The translations under genes and the position numbers were made by a program. Below are positions 17,463 through 26,005 of a stretch of DNA of 64,000 nt, piece after piece. The stretch is from Streptomyces sp. XM4193 (GTDB taxonomy: Bacteria; Actinomycetota; Actinomycetes; Streptomycetales; Streptomycetaceae). Within the stretch, counting starts at the first letter, position 1. Each line of letters starts with the position of its first letter. The notes below the pieces were generated by a model, which saw only the letters and a program-made list of their open reading frames with translations, had not been told where the DNA came from and did no database searches. Location of the stretch: positions 186,001 to 250,000 of the forward strand of contig NZ_JALLGK010000002.1 of NCBI RefSeq assembly GCF_023072595.1. The letters are read 5' to 3'.

Positions 17463-18452
17463 ATGACCAAGCACGAAGACAACATCCGGGACGCGGCCGA
17501 GAGCGGCGGGACGGCCCACACGGGCGAGGCTCTGACGTCCGAGGGGCTGGAGATGCCCAAGGCGCCCGTAAGGGAGCACGCCGCGCACAGCGTCTCGGGC
17601 GTGGTGGGGCTGCTGATCTCCATCTTCGGTCCGCTGATCGGCGCCGCCGTGGTGATCGCGGGCGGAGTGCTCACCGCGAACGTCACACCCGCGGTCGGCG
17701 TACCGCTGATCGTCCTCGGTGCGCTGCTGTTCGTCGGGTCCCTCGTCGCGTGGAACGGCGTGAAGATGGTCGCCCCGGGCGAGGCCCGCGTCATCCAGCT
17801 CTTCGGCCGCTACGTCGGCACCGTCCGCGAGGACGGGCTGCGCTGGGTCAACCCGCTGACCAGCGCCGCCAGGATCTCCACCAGGGTCCGCAACCACGAG
17901 ACCGCCACGCTCAAGGTCAACGACGCCAAGGGCAACCCGATCGAGATCGCCGCCGTCGTGGTCTGGCAGGTCGAGGACACCGCGCAGGCCGTCTTCGCGG
18001 TGGACGACTACGAGGAGTTCGTCACCACCCAGACCGAGACCGCGCTGCGCCACATCACCACCCACTACCCGTATGAGGCCGATGACAGCGAGCTCTCGCT
18101 GCGGGACAACGCGGAGAGCATCACCGACCAGCTCTCCGCCGAGGTCGAGGCCAGGGTGAAGGCCGCCGGTGTGAAGGTGATCGAGTCCCGGTTCACCCAC
18201 CTCGCCTATGCGCCCGAGATCGCCGCCGCGATGCTCCAGCGCCAGCAGGCGGGCGCGATCATCGCGGCCCGCGAGCTGATCGTCGAGGGTGCCTGCGGCA
18301 TGGTGGAGCAGGCCATCGCCCGTATCACCGCGCAGGACTTCGTCGAGCTGGACGAGGAGCGCAAGGCGGCGATGGTCTCCAACCTGCTGGTCGTCCTGTG
18401 CGGCGACCGCGCGCCCCAGCCGGTCGTCAACTCGGGCTCGCTGTACCAGTGA
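17463..18452 (+). CDS. SPFH/Band 7 domain membrane protein (slipin-like)
   Basis: This 329-residue protein has a disordered N-terminus (about 1-40), two membrane segments (about 46-70 and 77-98, VSGVVGLLISIFGPLIGAAV and GVPLIVLGALLFVGSLVAW), an SPFH domain (about 103-240, VAPGEARVIQLFGRYVGT) and a helical tail (about 240-315) rich in Ala, Glu and Gln that would drive oligomerisation. SPFH proteins scaffold membrane microdomains and protease or transport complexes. GGGGG about 5 nt before the ATG may serve as ribosome site. Its stop overlaps the GTG of the RHH gene, so the pair is translationally coupled. Confidence 0.92.
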   Translation: MTKHEDNIRDAAESGGTAHTGEALTSEGLEMPKAPVREHAAHSVSGVVGLLISIFGPLIGAAVVIAGGVLTANVTPAVGVPLIVLGALLFVGSLVAWNGVKMVAPGEARVIQLFGRYVGTVREDGLRWVNPLTSAARISTRVRNHETATLKVNDAKGNPIEIAAVVVWQVEDTAQAVFAVDDYEEFVTTQTETALRHITTHYPYEADDSELSLRDNAESITDQLSAEVEARVKAAGVKVIESRFTHLAYAPEIAAAMLQRQQAGAIIAARELIVEGACGMVEQAIARITAQDFVELDEERKAAMVSNLLVVLCGDRAPQPVVNSGSLYQ

Positions 18453-18724
18453 CCGAGCGGCCCAGCCGCCCGGCCCGCAAACAGGTGCTGCTGCGGCTCG
18501 ACCCCGCCGTCCACGACGCGCTCGCGCGGTGGGCGGCGGACGAGCTGCGCAGCACCAACGCGCAGATCGACTTCCTGCTGCGCAAGGCGCTCGCCGACGC
18601 CGGTCGACGGCCGAAGGACGCCCGGCCCCACCCCCGGCGCGGAAGACCGCCGCGGGAGCCCGCACCCGAGGACGCCGGTGGCCCGGATGCCGGTGGTCCG
18701 GATGCCGATGGCGACCCGGAGTAG
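18449..18724 (+). CDS. Small ribbon-helix-helix protein coupled to the SPFH gene
   Basis: This 91-residue protein has an Arc/MetJ-like RHH domain at residues 8-50 (RKQVLLRLDPAVHDALARWA then AQIDFLLRKALADAG), followed by a disordered basic then Pro/Asp/Gly tail with GGPDAGGPDADGD repeats. RHH dimers insert a beta-ribbon into palindromic operators. The start is the GTG that overlaps the SPFH stop codon; upstream in-frame codons are only a shadow of the SPFH gene. The gene arrangement suggests that it autoregulates the operon through the AAAGTGATATCACTTT site, or that it acts at the membrane scaffold. No toxin is visible. Confidence 0.8.
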   Translation: MTERPSRPARKQVLLRLDPAVHDALARWAADELRSTNAQIDFLLRKALADAGRRPKDARPHPRRGRPPREPAPEDAGGPDAGGPDADGDPE

Positions 18725-18935
18725 CGGGCCGCGGCCGGCGGTTGTGGGGAGTGAGAGGCGACAGACGATGGCAGTGGCGGCAATCGTGGAGATTTTGCCC
18801 TTCGGGTGACCATCGCGGAAAACCTTGGTGGGCGTCGCAATCACCCTGGGCGACGACGCGCGGGAGCCCCTAGGCTTCGGAGGGGCCGCTCGTGCGACCC
18901 CTGCTGCGGGCAGTCCGCGGACGAAGGGAAGACCC

Positions 18936-19304
18936 ATGAACGGCGCACCGTCATTCTTCGAGCTCGGGGTGGAGGACGCGGACAAGGCGCGTTCCTTCTA
19001 CGGCGACCTGTTCGGCTGGAATCTGCCGCCCGGCCCCTCCGAGGGCGGGTACCGGATCAACACCCCCACCATCCCCGGCGGCGTGCACGGAGGCGACTCC
19101 GGGGCGAGCCCGTACATCTTCTTCCAGGTCGACGACATGGACTGGGCGCTGCTGCGGGTGCAGCAGCTCGGCGGCACCGTCCAGGAGGCCGACCTCGGCG
19201 GGGACGAGGAGTCCGTCGCCAAGTACGGCAGGTTCAAGCTGTGTGTGGACAACCAGGGCTCGCCGTTCGGCCTGCACCAGCCGCCGGCGCAGCCCGCGAG
19301 CTGA
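18936..19304 (+). CDS. VOC (glyoxalase/bleomycin-resistance fold) protein
   Basis: This 122-residue protein contains two VOC beta-alpha-beta-beta-beta modules (FFELGVEDADKARSFYGDLF at the N-terminus, YIFFQVDDMDWALLRVQQLG in the middle). The GWNL and GSPFGLHQP turns are typical of the family branch that includes antibiotic-binding and small-metabolite enzymes. The metal ligands are not certain. GAAGGGAA is the ribosome site. It is monocistronic and ends at a strong bidirectional terminator. The substrate is unknown. Confidence 0.88.
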   Translation: MNGAPSFFELGVEDADKARSFYGDLFGWNLPPGPSEGGYRINTPTIPGGVHGGDSGASPYIFFQVDDMDWALLRVQQLGGTVQEADLGGDEESVAKYGRFKLCVDNQGSPFGLHQPPAQPAS

Positions 19305-19325
19305 GCGGGCCGGCGCCTGCGACAC

Positions 19326-19370
19326 GGCCGAGGGGCCGCCTCCCGACATCTGGGAGGCGGCCCCTCGGCC
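19326..19370. terminator. Bidirectional terminator between the VOC gene and oxyR
   Basis: A perfect 19-bp stem (GGCCGAGGGGCCGCCTCCC, 19326-19344 with 19352-19370) has a 7-nt loop GACATCT and lies between convergent genes. Confidence 0.88.
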
Positions 19371-19385
19371 GTCCCGCGCCCGGGG

Positions 19386-20573
19386 TCAGTCCGCTGCCGT
19401 ACCGCAGGCGGTTGCGGTCGGAGCCGGATCGTCCGGCTGTACGGGGCGCACCGGCAGCTGGGCGAGAGCCTTGCGCAGCGCGTCCGCGAAACCCTCGAAC
19501 TCCTGCTGTCTGGCGGTGCCGGTGCGCATCGCCAGCGCGACCCTGCGGGTGGGCGCCGGGTCGGAGAAAGTGCCCGTGGTGAGGCGGTCGTTGCGCGCGG
19601 TCTCGACCCGAAGTGCCGTACGGGGCAGCAGAGTCACGCCCATTCCGCCGGCGACCAGCTGGACCAGAGTGGACAGTCCGGCGGCGGTGGTGGTCACCGG
19701 CGGTCCGTCGGTGCGCCCCGCCTCCCGGCAGACGTCCAGGGCGTGGTCGCGAAGGCAGTGACCCTCGTCGAGCAGCAGCAGCGGCAGCTGCCGCAGGCGC
19801 TCGCGTGCTATGTCAGCCCGGCCGGCCAACTCGTGGTCGCGCGGCAGGACCAGCACGAAGTCCTCGTCGAACAGGGGCAGGCAGTGCACCGCACCGGCTC
19901 CGCGCGCGGTGTCCAGCGGCACCGCGAGCAGCAACAGGTCGAGGCGGCCGGAGGAGAGACCGTCCAGCAGGGATGCCGTCTGCTCCTCGTGGACCTGGAG
20001 GTCCAGCTCGGGATAGCGGTCGTGCACCAGCCGCAGCACCGTGGGGAGCAGATACGGCGCGCAGGTCGGGATCACGCCGAGCCGCAGCGTCCCGGTGAAC
20101 GGAGCCCGGACCGCCTCCGCCTCCTCGACCAGCTCGGCGACCGCGTCCAGCACCGTGCGGGCGCGCGCGGCCAGCCGCTCACCGGCGGGCGAGAGCAGCA
20201 CCTTGCGGGTCGTGCGCTCCAGGAGCTGCACTCCCAGGCTCTCCTCCAGCGCCGACACCGCGCCGGACAGCGCTGGTTGGCTCATTCCGATCTCCGCGGC
20301 CGCTGCCCTGAAGTGCAGATGCTCGGCGACCGCCGCGAAAGCGCGCAGCTGGGCCAGGCTCGGCTGGCGCGGACCGGCCGCGGCGGGCCTGCGACCGACG
20401 CGGCTGTGCGGGATGCGGGCGCCCCCGGGCTCGCCCTGACCCGGCGCGCGGTGCCCGGACCGGTGCTGCGGACCGGGTGCGGCGCGACGGTCCGGGGCGG
20501 TGCTCGCGCGGTGGTCGGCCCGTCGGGGCCCGCGGCTCTCGGGGCCGGGGCCCGGATGGGAGGTGGGGGACAT
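19386..20573 (-). CDS. oxyR: OxyR, peroxide-sensing LysR-type regulator
   Basis: This 395-residue regulator has the LysR helix-turn-helix at about residues 72-130 (SLAQLRAFAAVAEHLHFRAA) and an effector domain at 160-375. It carries the redox pair Cys273 and Cys282 in GHCLRDHALDVC, with the same spacing as E. coli Cys199 and Cys208, so a disulfide-switch OxyR is supported. The ATG at 20573 gives a Pro/Arg-rich extension of about 68 residues before the domain. No better internal start was found, and the extension may be an annotation artefact or strain-specific. It is divergent from ahpC, its classic target, across about 350 bp. Confidence 0.95.
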   Translation of the reverse strand: MSPTSHPGPGPESRGPRRADHRASTAPDRRAAPGPQHRSGHRAPGQGEPGGARIPHSRVGRRPAAAGPRQPSLAQLRAFAAVAEHLHFRAAAAEIGMSQPALSGAVSALEESLGVQLLERTTRKVLLSPAGERLAARARTVLDAVAELVEEAEAVRAPFTGTLRLGVIPTCAPYLLPTVLRLVHDRYPELDLQVHEEQTASLLDGLSSGRLDLLLLAVPLDTARGAGAVHCLPLFDEDFVLVLPRDHELAGRADIARERLRQLPLLLLDEGHCLRDHALDVCREAGRTDGPPVTTTAAGLSTLVQLVAGGMGVTLLPRTALRVETARNDRLTTGTFSDPAPTRRVALAMRTGTARQQEFEGFADALRKALAQLPVRPVQPDDPAPTATACGTAAD

Positions 20574-20776
20574 GCTCGGGTTCCGATCGGTTGTGCAGCG
20601 CAGTACGGGGCAGTGCAGTTCACTGCTTGTGCGAGGAGCGGTCGGGGCGGTGTCGTGCAAAGGAATGCAAACGGTCGAACGCACCTCCGCCCGGCGATGC
20701 GGGGCCCCTCGTCCCGCGGGCGCGGGCAGGTGCCGGAAGGTGGTGCACAGGGGTTGTGCCGACCGCGGACCCGGTG

Positions 20777-20813
20777 ATAGGCGACCCCGATCAACGGGTG
20801 ACAGTCTAGCTAT
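20777..20813. promoter_or_regulatory. Candidate OxyR binding site in the oxyR-ahpC intergenic region
   Basis: The pattern is ATAG-N7-CGAT-N7-TGAC-N7-CTAT, compared with the E. coli OxyR consensus ATAG-N7-CTAT-N7-ATAG-N7-CTAT. The two outer tetramers are perfect, the second matches 3 of 4 and the third 1 of 4, giving 12 of 16. It lies between the divergent genes. Confidence 0.5.
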
Positions 20814-20925
20814 TTCTTTGATCAATGACCGCTGTGGGAGGCTGGCGCTCCGTCCAACCCTCAGGGGTGCCCTGACCTGCGTCTGTGCGGCGCTTCGGGC
20901 GCTCCTTCGTGATCAAGGAGAGCAC

Positions 20926-21480
20926 GTGCTCACTGTTGGTGACCAGTTCCCCACCTTCGACCTGACCGCCTGCGTCTCGCTGGAGAAGGGCGAGGAGTTC
21001 CAGCAGATCGACCACAAGACCTACGAGGGCAAGTGGAAGGTCGTCTTCTTCTGGCCCAAGGACTTCACCTTCGTCTGCCCGACCGAGATCGCCGCCTTCG
21101 GCAAGCTCGACGAGGACTTCGCCGACCGCGACGCGCAGATCCTCGGCGTCTCCGGCGACTCCGAGTTCGTCCACCACGCCTGGCGCAAGGACCACGACGA
21201 CCTGCGCGACCTGCCCTTCCCGATGCTCGCCGACTCCAAGCACGAGCTGATGAGCGACTGCGGCGTCAGGGGCGAGGACGGCTTCGCCCAGCGTGCCGTC
21301 TTCATCGTCGACCCGAACAACGAGATCCAGTTCAGCATGGTGACCGCCGGTTCCGTCGGCCGTAACCCCAAGGAGGTCCTGCGGGTGCTCGACGCCCTGC
21401 AGACCGACGAGCTGTGCCCCTGCAACTGGAGCAAGGGCGAGGACACCCTGGACCCGGTCAAGCTGCTCGCCGGCGAGTGA
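20926..21480 (+). CDS. ahpC: AhpC, alkyl hydroperoxide peroxiredoxin
   Basis: This 184-residue peroxiredoxin has the peroxidatic cysteine in DFTFVCPTEIAAFG (about residue 51) and C-terminal cysteines in DELCPCNWSKG, as in the mycobacterial AhpC that is reduced through AhpD. It detoxifies hydrogen peroxide, organic peroxides and peroxynitrite in the cytoplasm. The GTG start follows AAGGAG by 5 nt. It is first gene of an ahpC-ahpD operon (36-nt gap) and divergent from oxyR, so it is expected to be peroxide-induced. Confidence 0.97.
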   Translation: MLTVGDQFPTFDLTACVSLEKGEEFQQIDHKTYEGKWKVVFFWPKDFTFVCPTEIAAFGKLDEDFADRDAQILGVSGDSEFVHHAWRKDHDDLRDLPFPMLADSKHELMSDCGVRGEDGFAQRAVFIVDPNNEIQFSMVTAGSVGRNPKEVLRVLDALQTDELCPCNWSKGEDTLDPVKLLAGE

Positions 21481-21516
21481 ACTGACCGACCAAAGCGGAA
21501 AGCGGAGAGATCCACC

Positions 21517-22050
21517 ATGGCACTGGACGAACTGAAGTCGGCTCTGCCCGACTACGCCAAGGACCTGAAGCTCAACCTCGGTTCCGTGATCGGCAACTCC
21601 GACCTCCCGGCCCAGCAGCTGTGGGGCACGGTGCTCGCCTGCGCGATCGCCTCGCGGTCGCCGAAGGTGCTGGCCGAGTTGGAGCCGGAGGCGAAGGCGC
21701 AGCTCTCGCCCGAGGCGTACACCGCGGCCAAGTCCGCCGCGGCGATCATGGCGATGAACAACGTCTACTACCGGACCCGGCACCTGCTGTCCGACCCGGA
21801 GTACGGCAACCTCCGCGCCGGTCTGCGGATGAACGTCATCGGCAACCCGGGCGTGGAGAAGGTCGACTTCGAGCTCTGGTCGCTCGCGGTCTCCGCCATC
21901 AACGGCTGCGGAATGTGCCTCGACTCCCACGAGCAGGTGCTTCGCAAGGCCGGGGTCGACCGCGAGACGATCCAGGAGGCGTTCAAGATCGCCTCGGTGC
22001 TCCAGGCCGTGGGCGCGACCCTCGACGCGGAGGCCGTACTGGCCCCCTGA
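21517..22050 (+). CDS. ahpD: AhpD, alkylhydroperoxidase (AhpC reductant)
   Basis: This 177-residue all-helical carboxymuconolactone-decarboxylase-fold protein carries the CxxC motif in [11 protein letters not shown] (Cys131 and Cys134) and the nearby catalytic His138. It recycles oxidised AhpC using lipoamide or similar thiols in organisms without AhpF. GGAGAG lies 6 nt before the ATG. It is co-transcribed with ahpC. Confidence 0.97.
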   Translation: MALDELKSALPDYAKDLKLNLGSVIGNSDLPAQQLWGTVLACAIASRSPKVLAELEPEAKAQLSPEAYTAAKSAAAIMAMNNVYYRTRHLLSDPEYGNLRAGLRMNVIGNPGVEKVDFELWSLAVSAINGCGMCLDSHEQVLRKAGVDRETIQEAFKIASVLQAVGATLDAEAVLAP

Positions 22051-22070
22051 TCCCCGCCGCTTGCGCCACC

Positions 22071-22106
22071 GCGCCCCGGTACCGGTCACTGGCCGTGCCG
22101 GGGCGC
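22071..22106 (+). terminator. Terminator-like hairpin after ahpD
   Basis: GCGCCCCGG (22071-22079) pairs with CCGGGGCGC (22098-22106). The loop contains further partial complementarity. It begins 20 nt after the ahpD stop. Confidence 0.6.
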
Positions 22107-22135
22107 GGTGCGTCGGGCCCGGTGCGTGACGGCGT

Positions 22136-22207
22136 CGGGCGGCAGTGCGTGGCGTGCGTGGGGCGGCGGTACGTGGCGTGCGTCGGGCGGCGGTGCGTGG
22201 CGTGCGT
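22136..22207. repeat. Three 24-bp tandem repeats
   Basis: Three consecutive 24-bp units (22136, 22160 and 22184) differ at only a few positions and share the core GTGGCGTGCGT; a partial fourth follows. They lie between two terminators in a convergent intergenic region and are non-coding. Confidence 0.7.
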
Positions 22208-22236
22208 GGGGTGCGTCCGGGCGTCCCGGGGAACGT

Positions 22237-22282
22237 ACGGGGGCGGCTCCGGTCAGCTTCTGCCGCCCGGAGCCGCCCCCGT
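22237..22282. terminator. Terminator between ahpD and the SpoIIE-type phosphatase
   Basis: A perfect 16-bp stem ACGGGGGCGGCTCCGG pairs with 22267-22282 around a 14-nt loop, and would serve the convergent minus-strand phosphatase gene. Confidence 0.8.
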
Positions 22283-22317
22283 GTGCCGGGTCTGCCCCGG
22301 CCGCGTCGCGGTCTCCG

Positions 22318-24330
22318 CTAGGGCAGCGGGAGTTCGAACCAGACGACCTTGCCGGTCGAGAGCCGGGTCGCGCCCCAGCGGCGCGCGAGGCGGTTGACCA
22401 GGAACAGGCCCCGGCCGCCCTCGTCGGTCGCCCGTGCCTGCCGCAGCCTCGGCAGCTGCGGCACGTCGTCGCCGACCTCGCAGCGGAGCCGGTCGGTGCG
22501 CAACAGCCGCAGGGTGATGGGGCGTTCGGCGTACCGCACCGCGTTGGTGACCACCTCGCTGACCAGCAGCTCCACCGTGTCCGACAGGTCCTCCAGGCCC
22601 CAGCGCGCCAGCGCCCGGCGGGCCAGCCTGCGTGCCTGCGAGGCGGTCTGCGCCCGCGGGTCGAGGAACCAGTACGCGACGTCGCTCGGCGCGATGCCGT
22701 CGAAACGGGCGGCGAGCAGCGCTATGTCGTCGTCCCGGTCGCCCGGCCCGAGGATGTCCAGCACCTCGTCGCAGAGCGGCTCCAGCGGCGCCGGGGTGTC
22801 CTGACGCGTCAACTGGGCGGTCTCCACCAGCTTCTCGCGCAGCTGCTCGATCCCGGTCCACACATCGCGGTGGCGCGACTCGACCAGCCCGTCGGTGTAC
22901 AGCACCAGCGTCGCACCGGCGGGCGCGTCCAGCTCGACGGCCTGGAAGTCCACACCGCCCACGCCGATCGGTGCGCCGGCCGGAATGCGCAGCACCTCCG
23001 CACGTCCGCCGCGGTGCAGCATCACCGGTGGCGGATGGCCCGCGTTGGCCACCACCATCCGGTGCGCGACCGGGTCGTAGACGGCGTAGAGGCAGGTCGC
23101 CATCCGGTCCCGGCCGAGCCGCTGGGCCTGCTCGTCGAGGTGGTGCAGCACCTCCTGGGGCGGCAGATCGAGCTGGGCCAGCGTCTGCGCGGTGGTGCGC
23201 AGCTGGCCCATGATCGCGGCCGAGGTCATGGAGTGACCCATCACGTCGCCCACCACCAGCGCGACCCGGCTGCCGGGCAGCGGGATGGCGTCGTACCAGT
23301 CGCCGCCCACCCGGGCCGACTCGGCGGCCGGCAGATAGCGGCTGGCCAACTGGACGCCGGTGGGCTGCGGAAGGGTGTCCGGGAGCATGGTGCGCTGGAG
23401 CTCGTCGGCGATGTACGCCTCGCGCCCGTAGAGGGCCGCCTTGTCGACGCCGAGCGCGGTGTGCGTCGCCAACTGCGCGGCGACCAGCAGATCGTCGGCG
23501 GCGAAGGACTCGCGCTCGGGCCTGCGCAGGAACACCGCCGCACCGATCACCCGACGCCGGCCGCGCAGCGGGGCGAGGATCGAGCGCTGGCCGTCCGGCA
23601 CGTCCCGGTCGCCGCCGAGCAGCTCCTGCAGCGCGCCGCCCGAGGCCGGCGAGTCGCCGAACAACGGACGTACGCCGCGCAGCACTTCGGCGAGCGCACC
23701 GCCGTTGGGAACCTCGGTCAGCTCCGACGCACCGCCGGAGGGGCGGTCCACGAACGGGGCGAGCCGGGGGCCGGTCCCGGTGCCGCCCTCGCCGAGGTGG
23801 TCGGGCAGCCGGTCCGAACGGCGCAGCCGCAGCCGCAGCGGACCGGTCGGACGCTCGTCACCGACCGGCAGGGGATCGCGCAGATAGACCAGGATCGCGT
23901 CAGCGAAGGCGGGCACCGTCGCCCGGCACAGCCCCAGCACGGTCTCGTCGAGATCGACACCACGAGCGATCCGCCGGGTCGCGGCGCCCACGAAACGCAG
24001 CCGCTCACCCCCGGACTCCACTCCCACGCCCGTGCCGCCCACTCCCGTACCTCCGCTGCTGTTGCCGCTGCCGCCGCCACTGTCCCCGATGCCCCCGCCG
24101 ACCGCGGGTCGCGAGACCCCCGCGCCGCTGTCCGGGGTGCGCCCGTGCTCCGCGGGCGCACCGGGCTCCGTTTCGGGACGCGCGCCGGGGTGCGCACCTC
24201 CCGAGTGACCGTCCGTCGTTCCCGCGCGGGCGTGCGGTATCGCGCCGCCGCCCGGCTGGGCCGCTGAGCGGGTCGCGGCGTCGGGTTGCTGAGGGGTGGT
24301 CGGGTACTCCGTCACGTGCAGGGCATCCAT
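22318..24330 (-). CDS. GAF-SpoIIE(PP2C)-HATPase regulatory phosphatase
   Basis: This protein of about 670 residues has a disordered Gly/Pro/Ser-rich N-terminus, a GAF domain (about 120-300), a SpoIIE-type PP2C phosphatase (ARVGGDWYDAIPLPGSRVAL and VVGDVMGHSMTSAAIM supply the metal-binding aspartates) and a C-terminal anti-sigma-like HATPase (LVSEVVTNAVRYAERPITLR then DEGGRGLFLVNRLARRWG). Such proteins dephosphorylate anti-anti-sigma factors, linking a sensed small molecule to sigma-factor release. The ATG at 24330 follows the methyltransferase stop by 13 nt; an in-frame start at 24420 would overlap that gene. It is probably co-transcribed with the methyltransferase. The signal is unknown. Confidence 0.9.
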   Translation of the reverse strand: MDALHVTEYPTTPQQPDAATRSAAQPGGGAIPHARAGTTDGHSGGAHPGARPETEPGAPAEHGRTPDSGAGVSRPAVGGGIGDSGGGSGNSSGGTGVGGTGVGVESGGERLRFVGAATRRIARGVDLDETVLGLCRATVPAFADAILVYLRDPLPVGDERPTGPLRLRLRRSDRLPDHLGEGGTGTGPRLAPFVDRPSGGASELTEVPNGGALAEVLRGVRPLFGDSPASGGALQELLGGDRDVPDGQRSILAPLRGRRRVIGAAVFLRRPERESFAADDLLVAAQLATHTALGVDKAALYGREAYIADELQRTMLPDTLPQPTGVQLASRYLPAAESARVGGDWYDAIPLPGSRVALVVGDVMGHSMTSAAIMGQLRTTAQTLAQLDLPPQEVLHHLDEQAQRLGRDRMATCLYAVYDPVAHRMVVANAGHPPPVMLHRGGRAEVLRIPAGAPIGVGGVDFQAVELDAPAGATLVLYTDGLVESRHRDVWTGIEQLREKLVETAQLTRQDTPAPLEPLCDEVLDILGPGDRDDDIALLAARFDGIAPSDVAYWFLDPRAQTASQARRLARRALARWGLEDLSDTVELLVSEVVTNAVRYAERPITLRLLRTDRLRCEVGDDVPQLPRLRQARATDEGGRGLFLVNRLARRWGATRLSTGKVVWFELPLP

Positions 24331-24343
24331 CCGCGTGGAGTCG

Positions 24344-25021
24344 TCATGGTCGTCGGCAGTTGAGGAAGAGCTGGATCTCAGGGGCGACATCCGAGGTGGC
24401 GGGCGCGAAGGAATAGGCATCCTCCGTCTCGACCTCGAGGCCCGCCTCCTCCACCAGCGCGCGCAGCTCCTCCCGCAGATAGCCCGATACCCGGATCGAA
24501 TTGCCGAGGAACGGGATCGTACAGTCGTCCACGTCGGCCTCCACCATGGACAGCGCGAGCAGTCCGCCGGGGCGCAGCAGCCCGTGCACCATCCGCAGCG
24601 CGACCGGGATCTCGTCCTTGGGCAGCATCAGCAGCGAGAAGAAGGCCGCGACGCCGTCGAAGGTGCCGAGGCCGGCCGACTCCAGGTCGGCCAGATCCAT
24701 CACCCGGAACTCCGCCTGCGGCACCTCGGCGGAGGCGATCCGCACCATCTCGTCCGAGAGGTCGACACCGAGCACCGAGTGCCCGGCCTCGGCCAGTTGA
24801 CGCGCGGTCGGAAGGCCGGTGCCGCAGCCGATGTCCAGCACCCGGGAGCCCTCGGGCAGCGAGCCGGCGAGCCAGCCGCCGCTGACCAACTGGCCCTCCT
24901 TGTGCGGGAAGGCCTCGTCGTAGCGGTCGCCGATCGCGTCGAACGCCTCGGCCTGGCCTCCCCTGTCGATACGGGACCGGTCGTACGACTCGTACGCGCC
25001 CGGTGCGTCCGTGCTGCTCAC
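24344..25021 (-). CDS. Class I SAM-dependent methyltransferase
   Basis: This 225-residue enzyme has motif I VLDIGCGTGLPTARQLAEAG (about 61-80), the acidic end of beta-2 in VLGVDLSDEMV and motif IV near GTFDGVAAFFSLLMLP. This is the Methyltransf_11/25 fold used on small molecules. The N-terminus (YESYDRSRIDRGGQAEAF) resembles uncharacterised Streptomyces methyltransferases. The GTG start has AAGGAG 7 nt upstream. It lies upstream of the phosphatase gene on the same strand. The substrate is unknown. Confidence 0.88.
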   Translation of the reverse strand: MSSTDAPGAYESYDRSRIDRGGQAEAFDAIGDRYDEAFPHKEGQLVSGGWLAGSLPEGSRVLDIGCGTGLPTARQLAEAGHSVLGVDLSDEMVRIASAEVPQAEFRVMDLADLESAGLGTFDGVAAFFSLLMLPKDEIPVALRMVHGLLRPGGLLALSMVEADVDDCTIPFLGNSIRVSGYLREELRALVEEAGLEVETEDAYSFAPATSDVAPEIQLFLNCRRP

Positions 25022-25185
25022 GTCGTGGCTCCTTCTGCGACTGGCCAGCCGCCTCGACGGCTGTGCCGGCCTCGCCTCGCGGTTGACGATGATGGGTCAA
25101 GTCCTGTGCAGTGCGGTGGAGTTGCTTCCGCGTACCTCTGCGCGAGCCACGCGGGCTGATCCTACGGTCACCGGCCCGGGGTCGA

Positions 25186-25875
25186 TCAAGGGGTGCACGC
25201 CCGATGATGGCGGTCCCAGTCCTCCGGCAGGTCGGGTACCGGCCACCGCGGGTCCGGCCGCCAGTCCTCCCAGCGCCCGTCGAACGGCGGCCCCCACTGC
25301 TGTACCACCGCGAGCGCCTCCCGCCCCGCCGCTCTCACCCGTTCGGCCTGTCCGGCGTCGAGCAGACCGGCCCGCTGGGCCTCCTGGAACTCGTCCTCGT
25401 CGCGCCAGATCCAGCTGCGGTCGGGGTAGACCTCCAGGTCGAGGAAGTGGTCCTCGGAGTCGACACCGCCCGACCAGCGGGCCAGCGGCTCCTCCAGGTT
25501 CACGTACCAGTTCCTGAACTTCCAGCCGCGGTCCCAGAACAGCCACACCGACCACGGCGCACCGGGCTGCGCGAGCATCACCACTCCGGGGCCGTACCAG
25601 CGCGAGCGCACCGTCGTACGGGGCTTGGTGTAGCGCGTGGCCAGCGGTTCGAGGTGCACCGGAGTGCCGTCCGCCAGCTGCGGCTTGACGCAGGGGGTGC
25701 CCGAGGCCATCCACGTCGCCAGCAGCTGCGGGGTGTCCTGGATGACCGTCACGGGGCGGCAGATGTGGGGTTCGGAGCGGCCGTTCGCCCGGTAGCGCCA
25801 GAGGATGGGCGTACCGGGTGCCCAACGGCCCCGTACCGGCCGGGTGTCCCGGGGGTGCTGGATGTCCGCTGTCAT
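25186..25875 (-). CDS. DUF402 domain protein (FomD-like)
   Basis: This 229-residue cytoplasmic protein carries the DUF402 core at about residues 85-200, with conserved aromatic and acidic positions (VWLFWDRGWKFRNWYVNLEE, DHFLDLEVYPDRSWIWRDEDE). DUF402 proteins include the nucleoside-diphosphate hydrolase FomD and ribonuclease-like enzymes, so nucleotide or RNA phosphoester hydrolysis is a reasonable inference. The ATG lies 6 nt after TAGGAT on the minus strand, so the transcript is probably leaderless. It is a single gene. Confidence 0.85.
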   Translation of the reverse strand: MTADIQHPRDTRPVRGRWAPGTPILWRYRANGRSEPHICRPVTVIQDTPQLLATWMASGTPCVKPQLADGTPVHLEPLATRYTKPRTTVRSRWYGPGVVMLAQPGAPWSVWLFWDRGWKFRNWYVNLEEPLARWSGGVDSEDHFLDLEVYPDRSWIWRDEDEFQEAQRAGLLDAGQAERVRAAGREALAVVQQWGPPFDGRWEDWRPDPRWPVPDLPEDWDRHHRACTP

Positions 25876-26005
25876 CCACGGATCCTACCCGCGGGTCGTG
25901 TCGGTGGGTGGGCGTACCAACGTACGCGGGGCGCCGCACGCCGGACCGGTGGTCCCGAGCGCGGCGCCCCGCGGGGCTCGGAGGGCGCGGGCGGCCCCGA
26001 GCGGG

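Noticed and set aside
17425..18724. Classical toxin-antitoxin interpretation of the RHH gene
   Set aside because: The partner gene is an SPFH membrane protein with no toxin fold, so a TA label is not justified.
22136..22207. Possible CRISPR array
   Set aside because: The units are directly abutting with no unique spacers, and no cas genes are present.
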